A stretch of 64,000 nt of DNA from Phallus indusiatus (taxonomy: Eukaryota; Basidiomycota; Agaricomycetes; Phallales; Phallaceae). Each line of letters begins with the position of its first letter. Positions within the stretch are counted from its first letter, which is position 1. The position numbers were made by a program, and so were the translations under genes. Shown here in pieces: positions 23,144 to 36,325 of this stretch. The notes beneath the pieces are model-generated. The model did no database searches, had not been told where the DNA came from, and saw nothing but the letters and a program-made list of their open reading frames with translations. The stretch lies in contig JAQFWX010000010.1 in assembly GCA_027605045.1 (NCBI GenBank), forward strand, positions 1,306,879-1,370,878, in the 5' to 3' direction.

Positions 23144-24488
23144 ATGTTTTGGCTTATCAAACTCTTTTTTCTATGCACGTTGTTGAATGGTGTATTGACT
23201 GCACCAGCTCATCATCGTCGCCTAGCGAAACGATGTGAATCCAGCATTTCAAAAAACTCCACTACCGCTACCGTTTTGCCCTCAAGCACTTCCATTCCAA
23301 ACATTACATCAAGTGATGCTACTCCTTCAAGCACAAGTCGTGCTCTGAAACCATCCTCGTCCTCATCTTCGCAACCTCATCTGTCAATACCTATACCAAC
23401 ATCAATACCATCAATACCATCGATACCAGTCCCAAGTATCCCTAAACCTCCATCACCATTTCCAGGCTCGTCTCTTTTCGCTGCACTCTTCCCCCAAGGC
23501 ATTACGAAAAATCCATTTTGGACCACAGCAGGAGGTGTTGTCAGCAACGCCAAACCTCTTAACCTCGAAAGTTTCAATCCTGTGTCAGTCTCAGAGATAG
23601 CTGCCCCAAGGTTCGCTCTTGCTCCAGATGGTTCTCCTTCCGTTGAGGCCAAAATTGCCAAAGGTAATGGTTTTTTCTTTGAAAATAAGATGTTGCAAGA
23701 CCAACGGGCATATAGGTACATATGAATACCATAACGGACCAAGTGGACGAGTCGGGCTAGACCTCTACGCAAACCCCCTCGAAAGTCACTTGGCTAATGC
23801 AAAAGAAGTAACCTTCAGTTACCGCCTAATGTTTAGCGAAAATTACGAGGCTGTAAAAGGTGGCAAATTACCCGGACTTTGTACGTTTTTTTTTTCATTT
23901 TTCATTCTATATCGCTTCACCTTTTTTCACAATCACATTCATACGGTAGACGGTGGAAACAGCGCCTCAGAGGCACTAACCTGCTCAGGAGGCCGTAGAG
24001 ATCCTGGATGCTTCTCCGTCCGATTCATGTGGCGTGAAGAAATGAAAGGCGAGGCGTACACTTACCTCCCAAGTGGTCCAGATTTCCCGGGAAACAAACA
24101 AATCTGCAACGTACCCCCTTACAGTACATGCAACGACGTGTTTGGCGCTAGCATCGGTCGTGGATCGTGGACATTCCAACCTGGCAAATGGCAGACTATT
24201 GCCCAACGTGTCAGATTGAACGACCACGGTCAGGCGAATGGTGAAATGGAAGTTATCGTTGGCGGCGTTTCCATGTTCGATTTGAAGGGATTAACATTTG
24301 TCACAACTCCCGAGGGTCGATTCCAAGGTATAATGGCTCAAGTTTTCCCTGGTGGTATGTTGATGTTTATCCTTTTGTCTAATTTATTCATGACATCATT
24401 CCTAGGACATGATTCGTCTTGGGCTCCTTCGCAAGACCAAAGCGTGTTCTTCAAAGATTTTTCATTGGTCGTAACTCAAACATACTAG
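23144..24488 (+). CDS. Secreted polysaccharide lyase, family 14-like
   Basis: Extracellular lyase-type protein with a concanavalin-like beta-sandwich; family 14 members cleave alginate or other polyuronates. Signal peptide MFWLIKLFFLCTLLNGVLTA, a Ser/Thr/Pro linker with a PSIPSIPVPSIP-type low-complexity run, then the domain: GTYEYHNGPSGRVGLDLY, VTFSYRLMFSENYEAVKGGK, LPGLYGGNSASEALTCSGGR, CFSVRFMWREEMKGEAYTYLP, GKWQTIAQRVRLN and FFKDFSLVV at the end. The K-L-P-G-L-Y-G-G and R-x-M-W-R blocks are typical of family 14. Three introns (from 23667, 23881 and the one ending near 24406). A KR pair after the signal peptide (LAKRC) may be a processing site. Substrate not known. Confidence 0.82.
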
Positions 24489-25746
24489 TTTTCAATCCGA
24501 TACCCCACCTTCCCATCTTTTAAACGAAAAAAAAAAACAAAACCCAAATCCTTTTTTTTTGCCAGGGGCATTCTTTCACCCTCACCCTCACTCTCATTTT
24601 CATTATCAAACCACGGTCTTTCCTCTCTCAAACCAACAAACCCTTCTCGTCGCAAACTCGCAGGATCGAGAAAGCTTCAAACAAAATTTTCAATTTACAT
24701 ATCATCCCCGCCCCCAGTCGTCTCTCAAACCCATGATATAAATAGATCATTTCAAATCATCTCTTCCACAAAAACCCAACTTTAAACGACCGCGTGGCCA
24801 ACACCAACACCACCCACCCATATCGGGTTCTTTTCCTTATCGTAAATTCCCCTCAGCCCATCAAACCAGAAGAAGATCCGGCAAGTCCTCGACGGAACTT
24901 CATCGGTACTGCTCTCGCACTGCATGCAACGTTGGTCAAACGAAACGCTTCAGCGCTGACTTTTGCTTCTGTGTCTCTGCTTCTGCTTCTCTGCACTTCT
25001 GCTTCGACTTTTTGTTGATTTTCGACTTCGACTTCTATATACTCTCCAGCTTCGTATTTGCATTCGCATCCGCATCCGCACCGTATTGTACCGAATCGGT
25101 CGCTACGTTGCACAGTGCTTTGCTTACCTTCTCTCTCTCTCTTCTTTTCCGCCTGATATCTGGATATCACTGGTCCCTGTATTGATCCTTTTATCTAGTT
25201 AGACACTTATAATACATACATACATAACAGTTGTAGCTCTAGCGTACGCTAAATGCAATTTTTTTTTCGTGTTCTCAGTATACATCAGCCCTTTTGTTAC
25301 CGGTACACAATGTACCTTTCGTTTCCCATCGGACGACCATGTATTTTGAAAAAGAATCTCTATATCATGACGACGTAATACTAACTAACTATGAATCTAC
25401 ATATACATCTTTAAAAAATCATCAACCCATTCATTGAACATCAACATCATATGTATGCATATCAAAACCGGACATTTCATTACGCATTTGAATAAAGGGA
25501 AAGAAAGGGGTGGGTGGTGGTGATTTGGGGGTTCGGGTTATCCCTGTCGCGATCGCACGCTCATAGTACGCATTGTCGGGACTGTTGTATTCGTGTATTC
25601 GCCAAACCGTAACCGTGGAAAGAATTACGTTTTTTCAAAATGTCGTTCAAAAGCGGAATGGGCGCGTAAGTATCGGAGAAATGGCAAACCCGGGAAAAGA
25701 AGAAGAGGAAGAAGCAAATATAAAGAGATAAAATTAGATCAAAACA
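24489..25746. other. Convergent intergenic region with simple repeats
   Basis: Holds CTTCTG/CTTCGA-type low-complexity sequence at about 24960-25040, a GCATCCGCATCC tract near 25065, TACATACATACATA near 25210, and an (AGGAAA)n run at about 25758-25780. A TATAAATA sequence is near 24737, but the frame after it lacks an ATG and motifs. No gene supported. Confidence 0.45.
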
Positions 25747-28700
25747 CTAAAAATAAACAAAGGAAAAGGAAAAGGAAAAACACGTACACATCATCAAACC
25801 CTGAATGTCCTTCACACGGGCTTCTTGAAGCCCTTTACGCAGCAAAACGACACGTATCGAAGCCCACGCGAGTAACACAACGCCAAACGCGCATGGGATG
25901 AGCCAATACAGTGGAAGCAAGTGGAATGAGCCACCGAACACGACACGAAGAGGCGGTGTGTAGATGATGAAGATTCCAAGACACGCGCCACCGAGTATGC
26001 CTGCGAAGTTCCAGAGATTTCGCACAACTTGTCGACCGAAGGGGTACTATTTGAAAACGGATGTCCAATCAGACTCGGATATTATAAAAATAGAATGTAT
26101 GTATACGTACCCTGAATCGAGCTTTGACAGCAAAGACGTTGAAACACTGCATTATGAAAATACCAAGGTAGACTGACAACGGGAATGCATGAGCAACTAT
26201 GACACGAACGACGCGAACGGGACGTGCAACGTACATATAGATTGAGCCTGAGCTAACGCTTCGAGCTGTGCATTCGCATCCATAACCTTTCCCGCATTGG
26301 TAATAAAATCGGGACTGTGCTTCGCGAAGTAGACTAAAACAAAACGTTATGAGATAAAGTCGCAATAATCAATACTTCTAAAACTTACTCGTAGCTTTTT
26401 GAGCTCTTCTCAGATCAGAGGGCGTAAAGCCATGTTTGAAAAAGACAACAAAGTAGCTGAGAATGCTATAAAAAAACGAACATATTACTCTCTATACCTC
26501 AAAGGAGACAAACCTTAATACATACCACGAAATAGACTCAATCGTACCAGCCTCAAGATACGAATAACTCAAAAGCTTCAAATCAACAAGCGTCTCATTC
26601 TCAGTCTTCTCAAACCGATCTTGCCACCACACCCTCGTAAACGGCGCATTAAGCTTCGTCAAAATCTGCCTGACCCGACTAGGCTTCACAATCGTCTGCG
26701 TCTCCGAATCGCGGCGCAACGTCTTGGTACGACGTAACGCGCGTTTCTTGATGGAGAGGATGGACCGCTCTGTGACTGGTTTACGGGGTTTGAGACGCAT
26801 GAGACCGTCTTTGGATTCTGGTGGATCCCATGCGAAGGAAAGACCGACGAAGAGTTCGAAGCCCAGATCTATAAGATGCAGCGTGAGGTTTGGAAAGCAA
26901 TACACTTGAGTACTACTGTCTGTAACGTACCGATAACCAAAATGAGGATGGCAGAAAGAGGTAGAGGAATGGGTACGACGACGTATAACAACTGCGGAAT
27001 AACCTCAGGTGTAGTATGTGTCACAGTATATCTATATTCAAATAAGTAAAAGGTAAAAAAGGCACTCGACATCAAGAGCCGGAGTAAAAACATACTGAAT
27101 AGCTCGCTTGAGATTGTTAAAGATCAATCTACCTTCCGCAACACCTTTAACAGTAGAAGCAAAGTTGTCGTCTAGTAGAATCATATTCGCGGCTTCTTTC
27201 GAAACGTCTGAGCCGGAGATATTCATGGCGATACCGAGATCGGCTCTCTTGAGTGCAGGAGAATCGTTTACACCATCCTTTAAAGGAAAGAGTATGAGCT
27301 AAACGCGAACAGAGAGGAACTAGAGGAAGGACGACGTACACCAGTGACACCGACGATATGACCAAGAGCTTGTGCACGTTTGACAATCTCCAATTTGTGT
27401 TTCGGGGAAGTACGAGCAAACACAATCTCTTCTTTCGCAAAGACTAAAGAAAAGAAACGAAGAAATCAACCTTCAAATCATGAGCAAACGATCGAACGAA
27501 AACACATACTAGCATCCCACTCAAACCCTTGCAACCCATCGATATCATCCCCATGAACAACAACAGCGCTAACCTCATCATCATAAATCTCCTCCACAGG
27601 CGGCCCAGTCTTCACACTCAACGTCTGCTTCGTATCTCCCAAAATCAAATTAATCTTCCTCGCAATAGCTTCAGCCGTCTTCGGATGATCACCCGTGACC
27701 ATCATCACTTTAATACCCGCAAGCCGGAGCGTTCCAATCGCTTCACGAACGCCATGTTTAGGTGGATCTTCCAACGAGACGAGTCCGACGAAGGTGTAGT
27801 CGGATTCGGGGTAGTTGATTGGGTTACGTGTGAAGGCGAAGGTTTCGGGGTAGAGATGTCCTGGGAGGTTGTACTGTGCGCAGGCGATCACTCGGTGTCC
27901 GCGAGAAGCCATGTATGAATAGGCGTCATCGAAGGCTTTGTTGAAGGTTGCGTCTACGGGAGTTCGAACGCCGTCTTTGAGGTAGGTTGAACATTTGGCC
28001 AAAACTCGTTCGGGGGCTCCTTTAAGCATCACAGTAAGGAAACCATCTTGATGTATTTTCCTGACTAAACAAAGTTCAGCATTATCAAATTACTAAGAAA
28101 TTGAGAAAAACGCACCAATGCTCAAAGCCCACTTGTTCGTGCTATTAAACGGGACTTCAAACACTTTAGGATGATCCTTATGATGTTTATCGTAATCCGG
28201 CAAATAACGTCCCGCAAATCGAGCAAGTCCAGTTTCAGTAGCATCTCCCAGAATCTCACGTTGCTCGAATGGTACATCGATCTTGTCGAACTTGATCTTG
28301 GAGTTCAACGCGCATACGTCGATGATCTCGGGCATTCCTGGAGTTGAGAATGAGAATGGAACTGTGTCTTGCGCATCATTGTTGGACTAGGAAAAAGAAA
28401 AGTGAGTAAAAGTGAGCTTCGCGAGAGGGATATGACAGCGCTGAAAACGTACCTGGAATGCGCTGCTCATTTGAGTACCGTTCCATAGATTTGTAACCGT
28501 CATTTGGTTCCGAGTCAATGTTCCAGTTTTGTCAGTTGCAAGAAGGGTACTAAACATATATCAATACATGACAAAGATCACGGAAAAAAAACTTGACATA
28601 CAGAGCACCAAGTGTCTCAACACCTTGCAAATCCTTAACCAGAACATTCTGCGCAGCCATACGTTTCGCCGCAATAGACAGCCTATTAAAAACCCATCAA

Positions 28701-30764
28701 CAAACAACACTCGGACGGTAATTCAATATCAATCCTCACAAAAGCGTGACAACACTCGGTAATCCTTCCGGTACAAAAGCAACAAGAATGGACACAGCGA
28801 AAGTAACGGTCGCAGCAGCATTACCCTTGTAAACGGTACCAATTCCAACACCGAAGAAAACGACGGCGAATAGGACTGCTATGGTGGATACGATAGCGAC
28901 AAAGTTTGCACTTAAATATGAAGGGAGGTATGAGATCTCTAGAAATGATGGAATATAGAGGGTGATGGAACGTACATTTCAACAGCTAGTGGACTCTTTT
29001 TTCCTGATTCGGAACCAGTTAGTTTTGCGATTTGACCTATGCATATTATTCAGTGTCTTAGCTCTCAAAAAAGAAGAGTAGAATAAACATACCGATCAAG
29101 GTATGGTCTCCAGTTCGTACGACAACTGCAAAGAAAGTTCAGACGCAATGCAATAGCAATCAACTCAGAATCATGTACCTCCGTATCCTTCACCGCTGAC
29201 AATAAGAGTAGAGTTGAAAAGCTATAAGAAGGTTGATTAATAATTTGTAAGGATGAACACATAGGGACGTAAACGCACCAAGTTTTCCGCCTCAACAGCA
29301 CGATGAGGAGATCCATCAGGCAAAGCATGACGTTCTTGAGGCTCCGATTCACCCGTCAAACTTGAATTATCGACTTTAAGATCCGTAGCGTTGAACAGGA
29401 TAAGATCTGCCGGCGTTTTATCACCCATGCGCTACACACAAACAAACAAAAGAGTCGCGTCGGTATACTTGGAAGCATATTATCCAAAAAATGACTTACG
29501 ACAAAGACGACATCTCCTTTGACGAGCTGTTCAAGGTTAGGTTAGAAGAGGCTTGAAATCTGATAAGTTTGTGATGGTTCACCTCTGCGGCGGGAACGGT
29601 GCTTAGAGTCCCGTTCCGGATAACACGACATGAAGGAGGAATGAGCGCAAGGAAAGACTGAAGGATAGCATCCGCCTTTTGGAGCTGATAGAACTCGATG
29701 AATGCATTCAAAACTGTGATGATGAAAGGTAATTTAGCACGAATAATTCACGGTGAAGGGACGGTGAAAAAGGCATGATTGGAACGTGACATGACAAGGT
29801 GAATGTTTTCGTACGAATATGAAATCACATGGAATGAAAATGAAATGTGATATGAACGGAAACACTTACATGCTACCGCTATTAAAATGCCTCCGAGGTA
29901 GGTGTTTGCAAAGTTTGCCTTTTAAGTTTTTAGGGGACAAGTAATGCACGAAATGAGCGGGAGAAATGTACCTGAAAGTTGATACCAAGTAAAACATATT
30001 CAAGAACTGTATGGCGTTAGAAAACGTCAGGGGGTGGCGAAAGATACATGGACGTACTGCCGGCAAGAATCTACCAAAGGCATATAAGTCTGAATAATTC
30101 CAAAGATGTAAGTGGCGAAGAAACGCACCAAAAGGATGTTAAACATGTTTTTCAAGCAATCAAAGTACTATGAAGGATTGGAAGTTTCAGCTCGATAGGA
30201 CATCCGACAGAAATCAGAAAAACCAACCTTCATCAATGCACTTTTTTTCTTAGGAGGAGTAAGAATATTCTTGCCATCGCGAATAAGACGATCAGCAGCT
30301 TCTTTGGGATGAAGACCAGAACTGGCGGTAGGTTCCTTGATGACAAAGGACGTCAAAAGGACGTTCTCCAAATCCTCGAGACGAAGATTGTGCTCGGTAA
30401 TATCGACTTTCCCGCCTTGAGAGTCCTTTTGGTCGTGATCATCACCACCCTTCACGGGAGTCTGCGTGTCCTCTTTCTCGGCGATGATATCGTCGTATCC
30501 AGCTTGTGCAAGCTCTTTCTCTTCCTTTGTCAGTTCTCTCCGCATCTCTGCACCGCGGGGACGGTTCATCCCGCCTGTTTTGCGCTCTTCTATGCCATAG
30601 TCGATGTTGTCCTCGGGGAACGCAACGGTGCGACGAGGCTCAGTGTCCTGCTGTGGAGTGTCGGCAGCAGCGGCGACGGCGACTTGACCCTTCTCGACAT
30701 CGACATCGACAGTGTGGTCAGAGGCAACAGATTTGTTCTCTGAGTTGTCAGCGGGTGCCGACAT
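25747..30764 (-). CDS. Class IIC (Na+/K+-ATPase-like) P-type cation pump
   Basis: P-type ATPase of the animal Na,K/H,K-ATPase branch, which some fungi possess; expected in the plasma or an inner membrane pumping Na+ or K+. The long acidic N-terminus starts [13 protein letters not shown]; then [19 protein letters not shown] and [12 protein letters not shown] before the first membrane pair ([20 protein letters not shown]). Actuator loop SLTGESEPQ; phosphorylation site [15 protein letters not shown] (Asp near 28534); nucleotide domain [19 protein letters not shown] and [14 protein letters not shown]; hinge [21 protein letters not shown]; then the IIC-specific [20 protein letters not shown]. Later membrane spans include [22 protein letters not shown]. 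Roughly 20 exons. The very C-terminus is unsure: unspliced it stops at 25747 after KDIQGL; splicing at GTACGT would end it slightly downstream. A beta subunit gene is not seen nearby. Confidence 0.88.
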
Positions 30765-33700
30765 TTGAAGTGACTGAGAGAGCCTTTGGGGGGTGGTGAT
30801 GGGGAGAGAGACGAGAGAGGGAACGGGCAGGTGTGAAAAGGGACGAATTTAAGGCTGAGACTTGGTGAGACTCATTGAGCAAGTTTTTCAAGGAGGCATA
30901 TACTACGGAGTGTAGCACTGTGGATGCTTATGTTGTCCGTGGATCTGTGTGGACCACGTAGTATCCACATAATGATTTCAGTCTCATGCTCTTGTTACTT
31001 CCTGTCAAACATTTCAGTAGTATAGTATAATCCGGTTCTCCGGATCATAATTGAAGTGGATTCTTATGAGATAGAAAAAGGACAAGTTGCATGCACTCGA
31101 AGAGAATCTCTGTTGAGCATTTCGAAATTTGAATTAGACGCCCGTGTGACAAGGCCCGGATAAGATCAGATGCCATCGGGTCATTCGCTTATCATCTGCA
31201 GGCTAGCTGGCACCGCGTATATAGTGTAAACAATAAAAACGAAATTTCTACGATGCTCCGTTAAAAGTTCCATCCGAGCAACGATTGTCTATATACTCTT
31301 AACTGCGCACTTTAACACACACACATGACCTTCATATCCGAACGGAGATTGCAGTATTTCGAAAACAAATTTGACATCCGTGTATGAGAATTGCCCAATT
31401 TACTCTGTCTGGCCTGGATATCCGGATCCGGTCGCGTGCGACGATTCTCGCAACAATACCTGGTGCGTTTCCCCGAGCTTAATCACAATGGTGATGGGCA
31501 AATTACGCCAGACCTGCCACCCAAAAATAGCCAATAGCGGAAGTTGGATCCTTATTAAAGAGGGTCCACATCGACACTAAAACAAAGTGGTTCTCCCAGA
31601 ATTGAAACGTGTTTTTCATTTTCCCAGAGCATATTATGAACATCAGTCTAAAACATCATTACGAGACACTACTCGCTCTCTCACAGGCTAGAGATAAGCA
31701 TATTTCAAAAGTTTCACCGCTCGGTGCGTCTTTCAATATAACACCGTGAAATCGGCCGGAAAGCCATAGACACCGGATCCATCTCTCCGCATATCCGTTG
31801 AAAAACAAGCATGAATGAAAGTTCAAATGAATAACCATTCACAATGTACTTCCACGATATTTCGTACGTTCGTCCCGATATGTTTCGTCGTCCCTACCAG
31901 CGGCGGCTAACCGTGACCAGTCTTGGAAAGGAGTGCCAGACGCAACGTTCTCCAAGAAGTCTCGGTGGTGAAGATGGTGCGCGTAGATTCCCGGTTTGAA
32001 CCTTAGCTTTGTCGTCATATCCTTACGTTATCCCCCTAACCCTCCAATAACAAACACGTCGAGAAAGACAAAGGCTTCCCCTTCAAGTCTGTCCTGGCAA
32101 TGGTTTAGCTCTTCTTTTCTTCTTCAAAGGCTCAAGCGCGGCGCTAGGCAATATGCGTGTACGTGCGTATCTCAACGTCAACAATCCAGGCACCCAGGTT
32201 AAACCCTTGCGTCGCCGGTCAACGCATTAAATTTTTCAAAGAATTCATCGGGTTGTCATCACTGTCACCATCGTCGACCATCCACGTCCACATCCATATC
32301 CGCACATAATCCTGAATGCATGAGGCAAAACCCGATTCGATCAACTCAAGCACGTTCAACGTGGAGTATCTTCGGCTCACCGCACCGTACCGTACCCTAG
32401 CCCTGTAGCCTACGGAATTGAATAAAACAAAAAATCCACACTAAATACGGGAATGACACGACACTCTGCGCTAGGACCGAATTCACATTCACTTCGCGCA
32501 ACGAATGAAAGAAGAACAGTGGACATTTAGAATTTGTCCACTAAGCGAAATTGCGAAGTAAGTGTGACTTGGTTTGTCACAACGCCTGGACCACGGCTCT
32601 ATTCGACGCGACCATCCACCACCTACCACCACTGGCGTATACACACCCGAAAACACCTCTCTACGTACATATGTAAATTATTCGGAAAACACCAGCGTCA
32701 GCCAGGGACAAGCTTGCTTCCATCATATCTGCACATTGCCTTTTTGACAACCTACATCCGAAGATTAAAGAAAGTTCGTACATATGTATTGGGCACAACA
32801 AAAGCGAAATGAACGAACTCCGAGGTTCGAACTTCGACGTCTTCCAAATTCAAATGCTTATCGTATATCGCATGGGCCAGCTGCCAAGCAGTTGAGATGA
32901 TTTGTGCATTTCCGCAAGTTTACACGCCAGTGAATTTTGACGAGAAGAATCAGCAAGCCATTCTGGCTCAGTTGCTATAGCTCCACGGCTTAGGACGATT
33001 CCGTCGCATCTACTACTCTCTATTCAATCTCTGTCGAATGTATAGATGCGGAACTCTAGCCCAAGTGTGGATTAGCAGGACCTTCTGCCTCCTTTGAAAG
33101 CACAACCTTAGGGGAAATCCGCAATCTTGCAACCTCAATTGAATAGCCCAAGAGAACAAGTACAATAGCATCCATCGATGTGGAACAAAGTTAGGTGAGA
33201 AGCTATTTTTCATTGTTAATGAACCAGTTATTTATCCGAAATGAACAGATCACGCCAACCTTAAGGACAGTTCTGACCTAATAGGAGAATGGAATGCATC
33301 CCTTTTTTTCAAACTTTTCTACGTCCGGCCTCTGTAAAAAAGCGTTTTCATTACGATCACTATTCTCCTTTTCCTCATCAACAATTCATAAATGTTTCAT
33401 ACCCGAGCCTCCTTTCTGCCATTCTTCCGCATGCCTACCGCATTTGTTTAGAAACACTTTAGAGAACAATCTAAAGAAATTATACCAGGGATTTCGGTGC
33501 TCAATCCTGCGAAATTTGGCCAAAATTAACGTCCGGGTTCTCGTTCAAGAAGGATATTATACCAGTGCTTTTTAGTCGAAAATCATTCGGCCCCAGGCGT
33601 TTATTCAACCGTTCCGAATTTGAAACAATATCGATAAAAGATCATTACGAGATACAAATAACCGATGCGACGAAGAACGCTGTGCTAAGTGAAGGAGAAT

Positions 33701-34095
33701 CGAGCCAATTATTTCTTCAAAAGATTCGGTGTACGTAGTATCATCTCAAATTGCATAAATATCGATATTTAACCCTCAACGTCAAAACCTTTGTATCAAC
33801 GCTTACTACCATCACACTCAGACTTCGGGTCTCTAATATTACCCGACTGCCGGAAGTAAGAGATTGGTTCAAATCTAAAAGCTCTTGATTCTTGCACTTC
33901 ACGCTCTGAAGGAAGCGAAGACAACACGTGATGATCACAAAACTCGTCTTCAAATTCTAATTGGTCAACGAATCACGATTTGGGATTCGGTGAGAAATAT
34001 TCATTCCTGCATTTGAAATACCAAAAGTTCATTTGTTCTCTTCCTCTTTCTCGTACTGCCATATTCATTATCGTTGTTGCCCATTGATCTTTACT
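30765..34095. other. Long gene-free stretch (3.3 kb)
   Basis: Divergent spacer between the cation pump and the transhydrogenase. Many short frames on both strands, none with a domain, signal sequence or joinable exons. It includes promoter sequence for both genes. No tRNA or transposon recognised. Confidence 0.4.
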
Positions 34096-36325
34096 ATGGC
34101 TCCTATGATCCGTCTAAGCAGAGAGTCAATATTTCGCGTCATGAATCAGATACAGCACGGTGCTTGTCCATGTCATGGTCATTATGGAGCTTATCACCAT
34201 TTCAACCCTCTCAATCAATTGAGGAAACTTGCTACACCCATAAACAACGTACCCGAGAAAGAATATGCATTTGAGGTGCTCTATCAATTGAATCCTCTTA
34301 ATACCCAATTCAATTGAACAGGCTATTATTATAGGTTGCAGCCCCTCATCTGCGTTTTGGAGAAGGAGCGACAGCCGAAGTTGCAATGGATCTGGCGAAT
34401 ATGAAACCTAGAAAGGTAGGATATTCGATCCTAACTCTGTACTGGCGTGATAGTAACTCCCCTTTAAGGTTGCCGTATTCACAGATAAGAATGTTGCGGC
34501 GTTACATCCCATGAAAACGGTAAACTCGGTTGTTAAAACACGGTTCACACCAAGTGTTGACTCAGCTATGTATCGCAGGTTGTTCACGCACTCGAAGTTC
34601 AAGGAAACGTTCCGTACGAAATATATGACGAAGTGTCTATCGAACCAACCGAAGAAAGTTGGCGTCATGCAATTGAATGGTCTCGCAAAGGCGATTATAG
34701 TCATTTTCTCGCGTACGTTGCGTGATAGCTATTTTAAACTTCAAAACTCAAACAAGTCACTGACATGGCGCTTTGTTTTATTAGAGTTGGTGGAGGAAGT
34801 GTCATTGATACTACCAAAGCTGCTAACCTGTTCACGGTTTACAAAGACGCGGATTTATTAGATTTTACAAGTCCTCCGATTGGAAAGGGTTTGCCTGTTG
34901 AGAAGACTCTGCGTCCTCTGATAGCGAGTGTGTAAACTTCTTATAACCTTCATTCTGTATGACATTGACACGATTTTTTCGTGCAGTTTCTACGTATGTA
35001 AATGCATGCATTATTCAAGAGTTGCTGGCTAACGTCGTCTCCACAGCACTGCAGGTTCAGCGAGTGAATCCACCCCCTCAGCGGTCGTAGATATAACATC
35101 AAAGAGCTTCAAAACCGGAATCACAAGCCCTGCTTTGCGTCCCATATTAGCCATCGTCGATCCCTTGAACATAGACTCGTGCCCCACACAAGTGCAAATC
35201 AGCGCTGGACTTGACGTGGTATGATCTCGATTCCATCTTCCTGAGAGCTCGATGAGAAATTATCTTTTCGTGTCCCAAGCTGTTCCATGCGTTAGAGGCT
35301 TACACGGCTATTCCGTAAGTCGAATATTTCCTCATGAAATCAGGATTGTATGAATATTCGTTATCACAGGTATACCGAAAGAGTTCGCCCGGCAAATCCT
35401 ATTTTACGTCCATGTATGTAAAACGGAAACTCATGGAGATTATCTTATTTCTGATACTCTCACTAGCATTACAAGGCAGTAACGATATATCTGATATATT
35501 CAGCATGTGGGCCATTCGGCAATCAATAAAATATTTACCACGCATTGCGAAGAACAGGGACGACAAAGAAGCAAAGAGGCAGATGTTGTATGTGCTCATT
35601 TCTGATATTGTTGGGTCCATTTTTGACCGGCATCTGGTGTGTTGTGCGTAGACTCGCCACTACGTTTGCCGGGATTGGTTTCGCTCATGCAGGTGTACAT
35701 TTGTGCCACGGCATAAGTTATCCTGTATGTCATGTCATTATATATGAAGCAGAACATTCATAAACCGACCTAAATCAGATTTCTGGTCTGAATAAAACTG
35801 GTCCCAAATATCGTCATCCTGAATATAACACACCCAATCCTCTTATTCCTCATGGAATTAGGTACGTATTCACGCGTAATTCCGTTGTGTGGTTCAGTTG
35901 ATACCGGTTTTGTAGTGTCGCGTTAACAGGACCTGCTGGTAAGTCGCAGTCATCAAAAGAAGGAAAACGCGCTCTTGACTTTTTCTCCAGTATTCCAATT
36001 TACAGCTCCTTCGTCTCCGAGCAGACACCGTGAAGCACTTGCCCTGTTCAGAGACACAACCCCCTCCGATCCTTCTATATCGCGACTTCCAGATTCATCT
36101 ATCGGAGAAGCACTTTACGATGCTATAGCTAAATTCCTCGATGGGTTGGGTATGCCGAGAGGTTTGAACGCCGTCGGTTATACGAAGAATGATTTGGAGA
36201 ATCTTGTGAAAGGAGCGATTCCTCAGCGTCGACTTTTGAGTCTTGCACCCAATATTGGAAATGTAGATGAGGAAGAAGGCAAAGAACATCTGAGATGGAT
36301 TTTAGACCATTCAATGTCTTATTGA
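34096..36325 (+). CDS. Hydroxyacid-oxoacid transhydrogenase, iron-containing ADH family (ADHFE1 type), mitochondrial
   Basis: Couples oxidation of 4-hydroxybutyrate to reduction of 2-oxoglutarate in mitochondria. The N-terminus MAPMIRLSRESIFR is basic and Ser-rich like a presequence. The fungal family block PCHGHYGAYHHFNPLNQLRK is divided from the catalytic domain by an intron at about 34279. Then VAAPHLRFGEGATAEVA, KVAVFTDKNVA, nucleotide-loop VGGGSVIDTTKAANL, GSASESTPSAVVD, metal-site DVLFHALEAYTA, SNDISDIFSMWAI, TFAGIGFAHAGVHLCHGISYP (the iron-binding His signature) and DGLGMPRGLNAVGYT near the end. The metal ligands Asp and His are present. Ends RWILDHSMSY at TGA. About ten exons. This intact gene is the parent of the two broken fragments at 39611 and 43600. 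The start is the Met nearest the presequence; an upstream in-frame frame start lies at 34033. Confidence 0.9.

Noticed and set aside
25620..25690. Possible alternative last exon of the ATPase (reading LPFLRYLRAHSAF)
   Set aside because: It reads well on the minus strand, but there is no AG acceptor before it, so it cannot be joined by a standard intron.
25593..25901. Basic Lys/Arg-rich plus-strand frame
   Set aside because: Created by purine-rich repeats antisense to the end of the ATPase gene.
32815..32850. GGTTCGAA-like sequence resembling a tRNA T-arm
   Set aside because: No matching acceptor, D or anticodon arms could be found around it.
34033..34095. Upstream in-frame Met for the transhydrogenase
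   Set aside because: It would add a Phe/Ser/Cys-rich stretch unlike a presequence; the Met at 34096 fits better.
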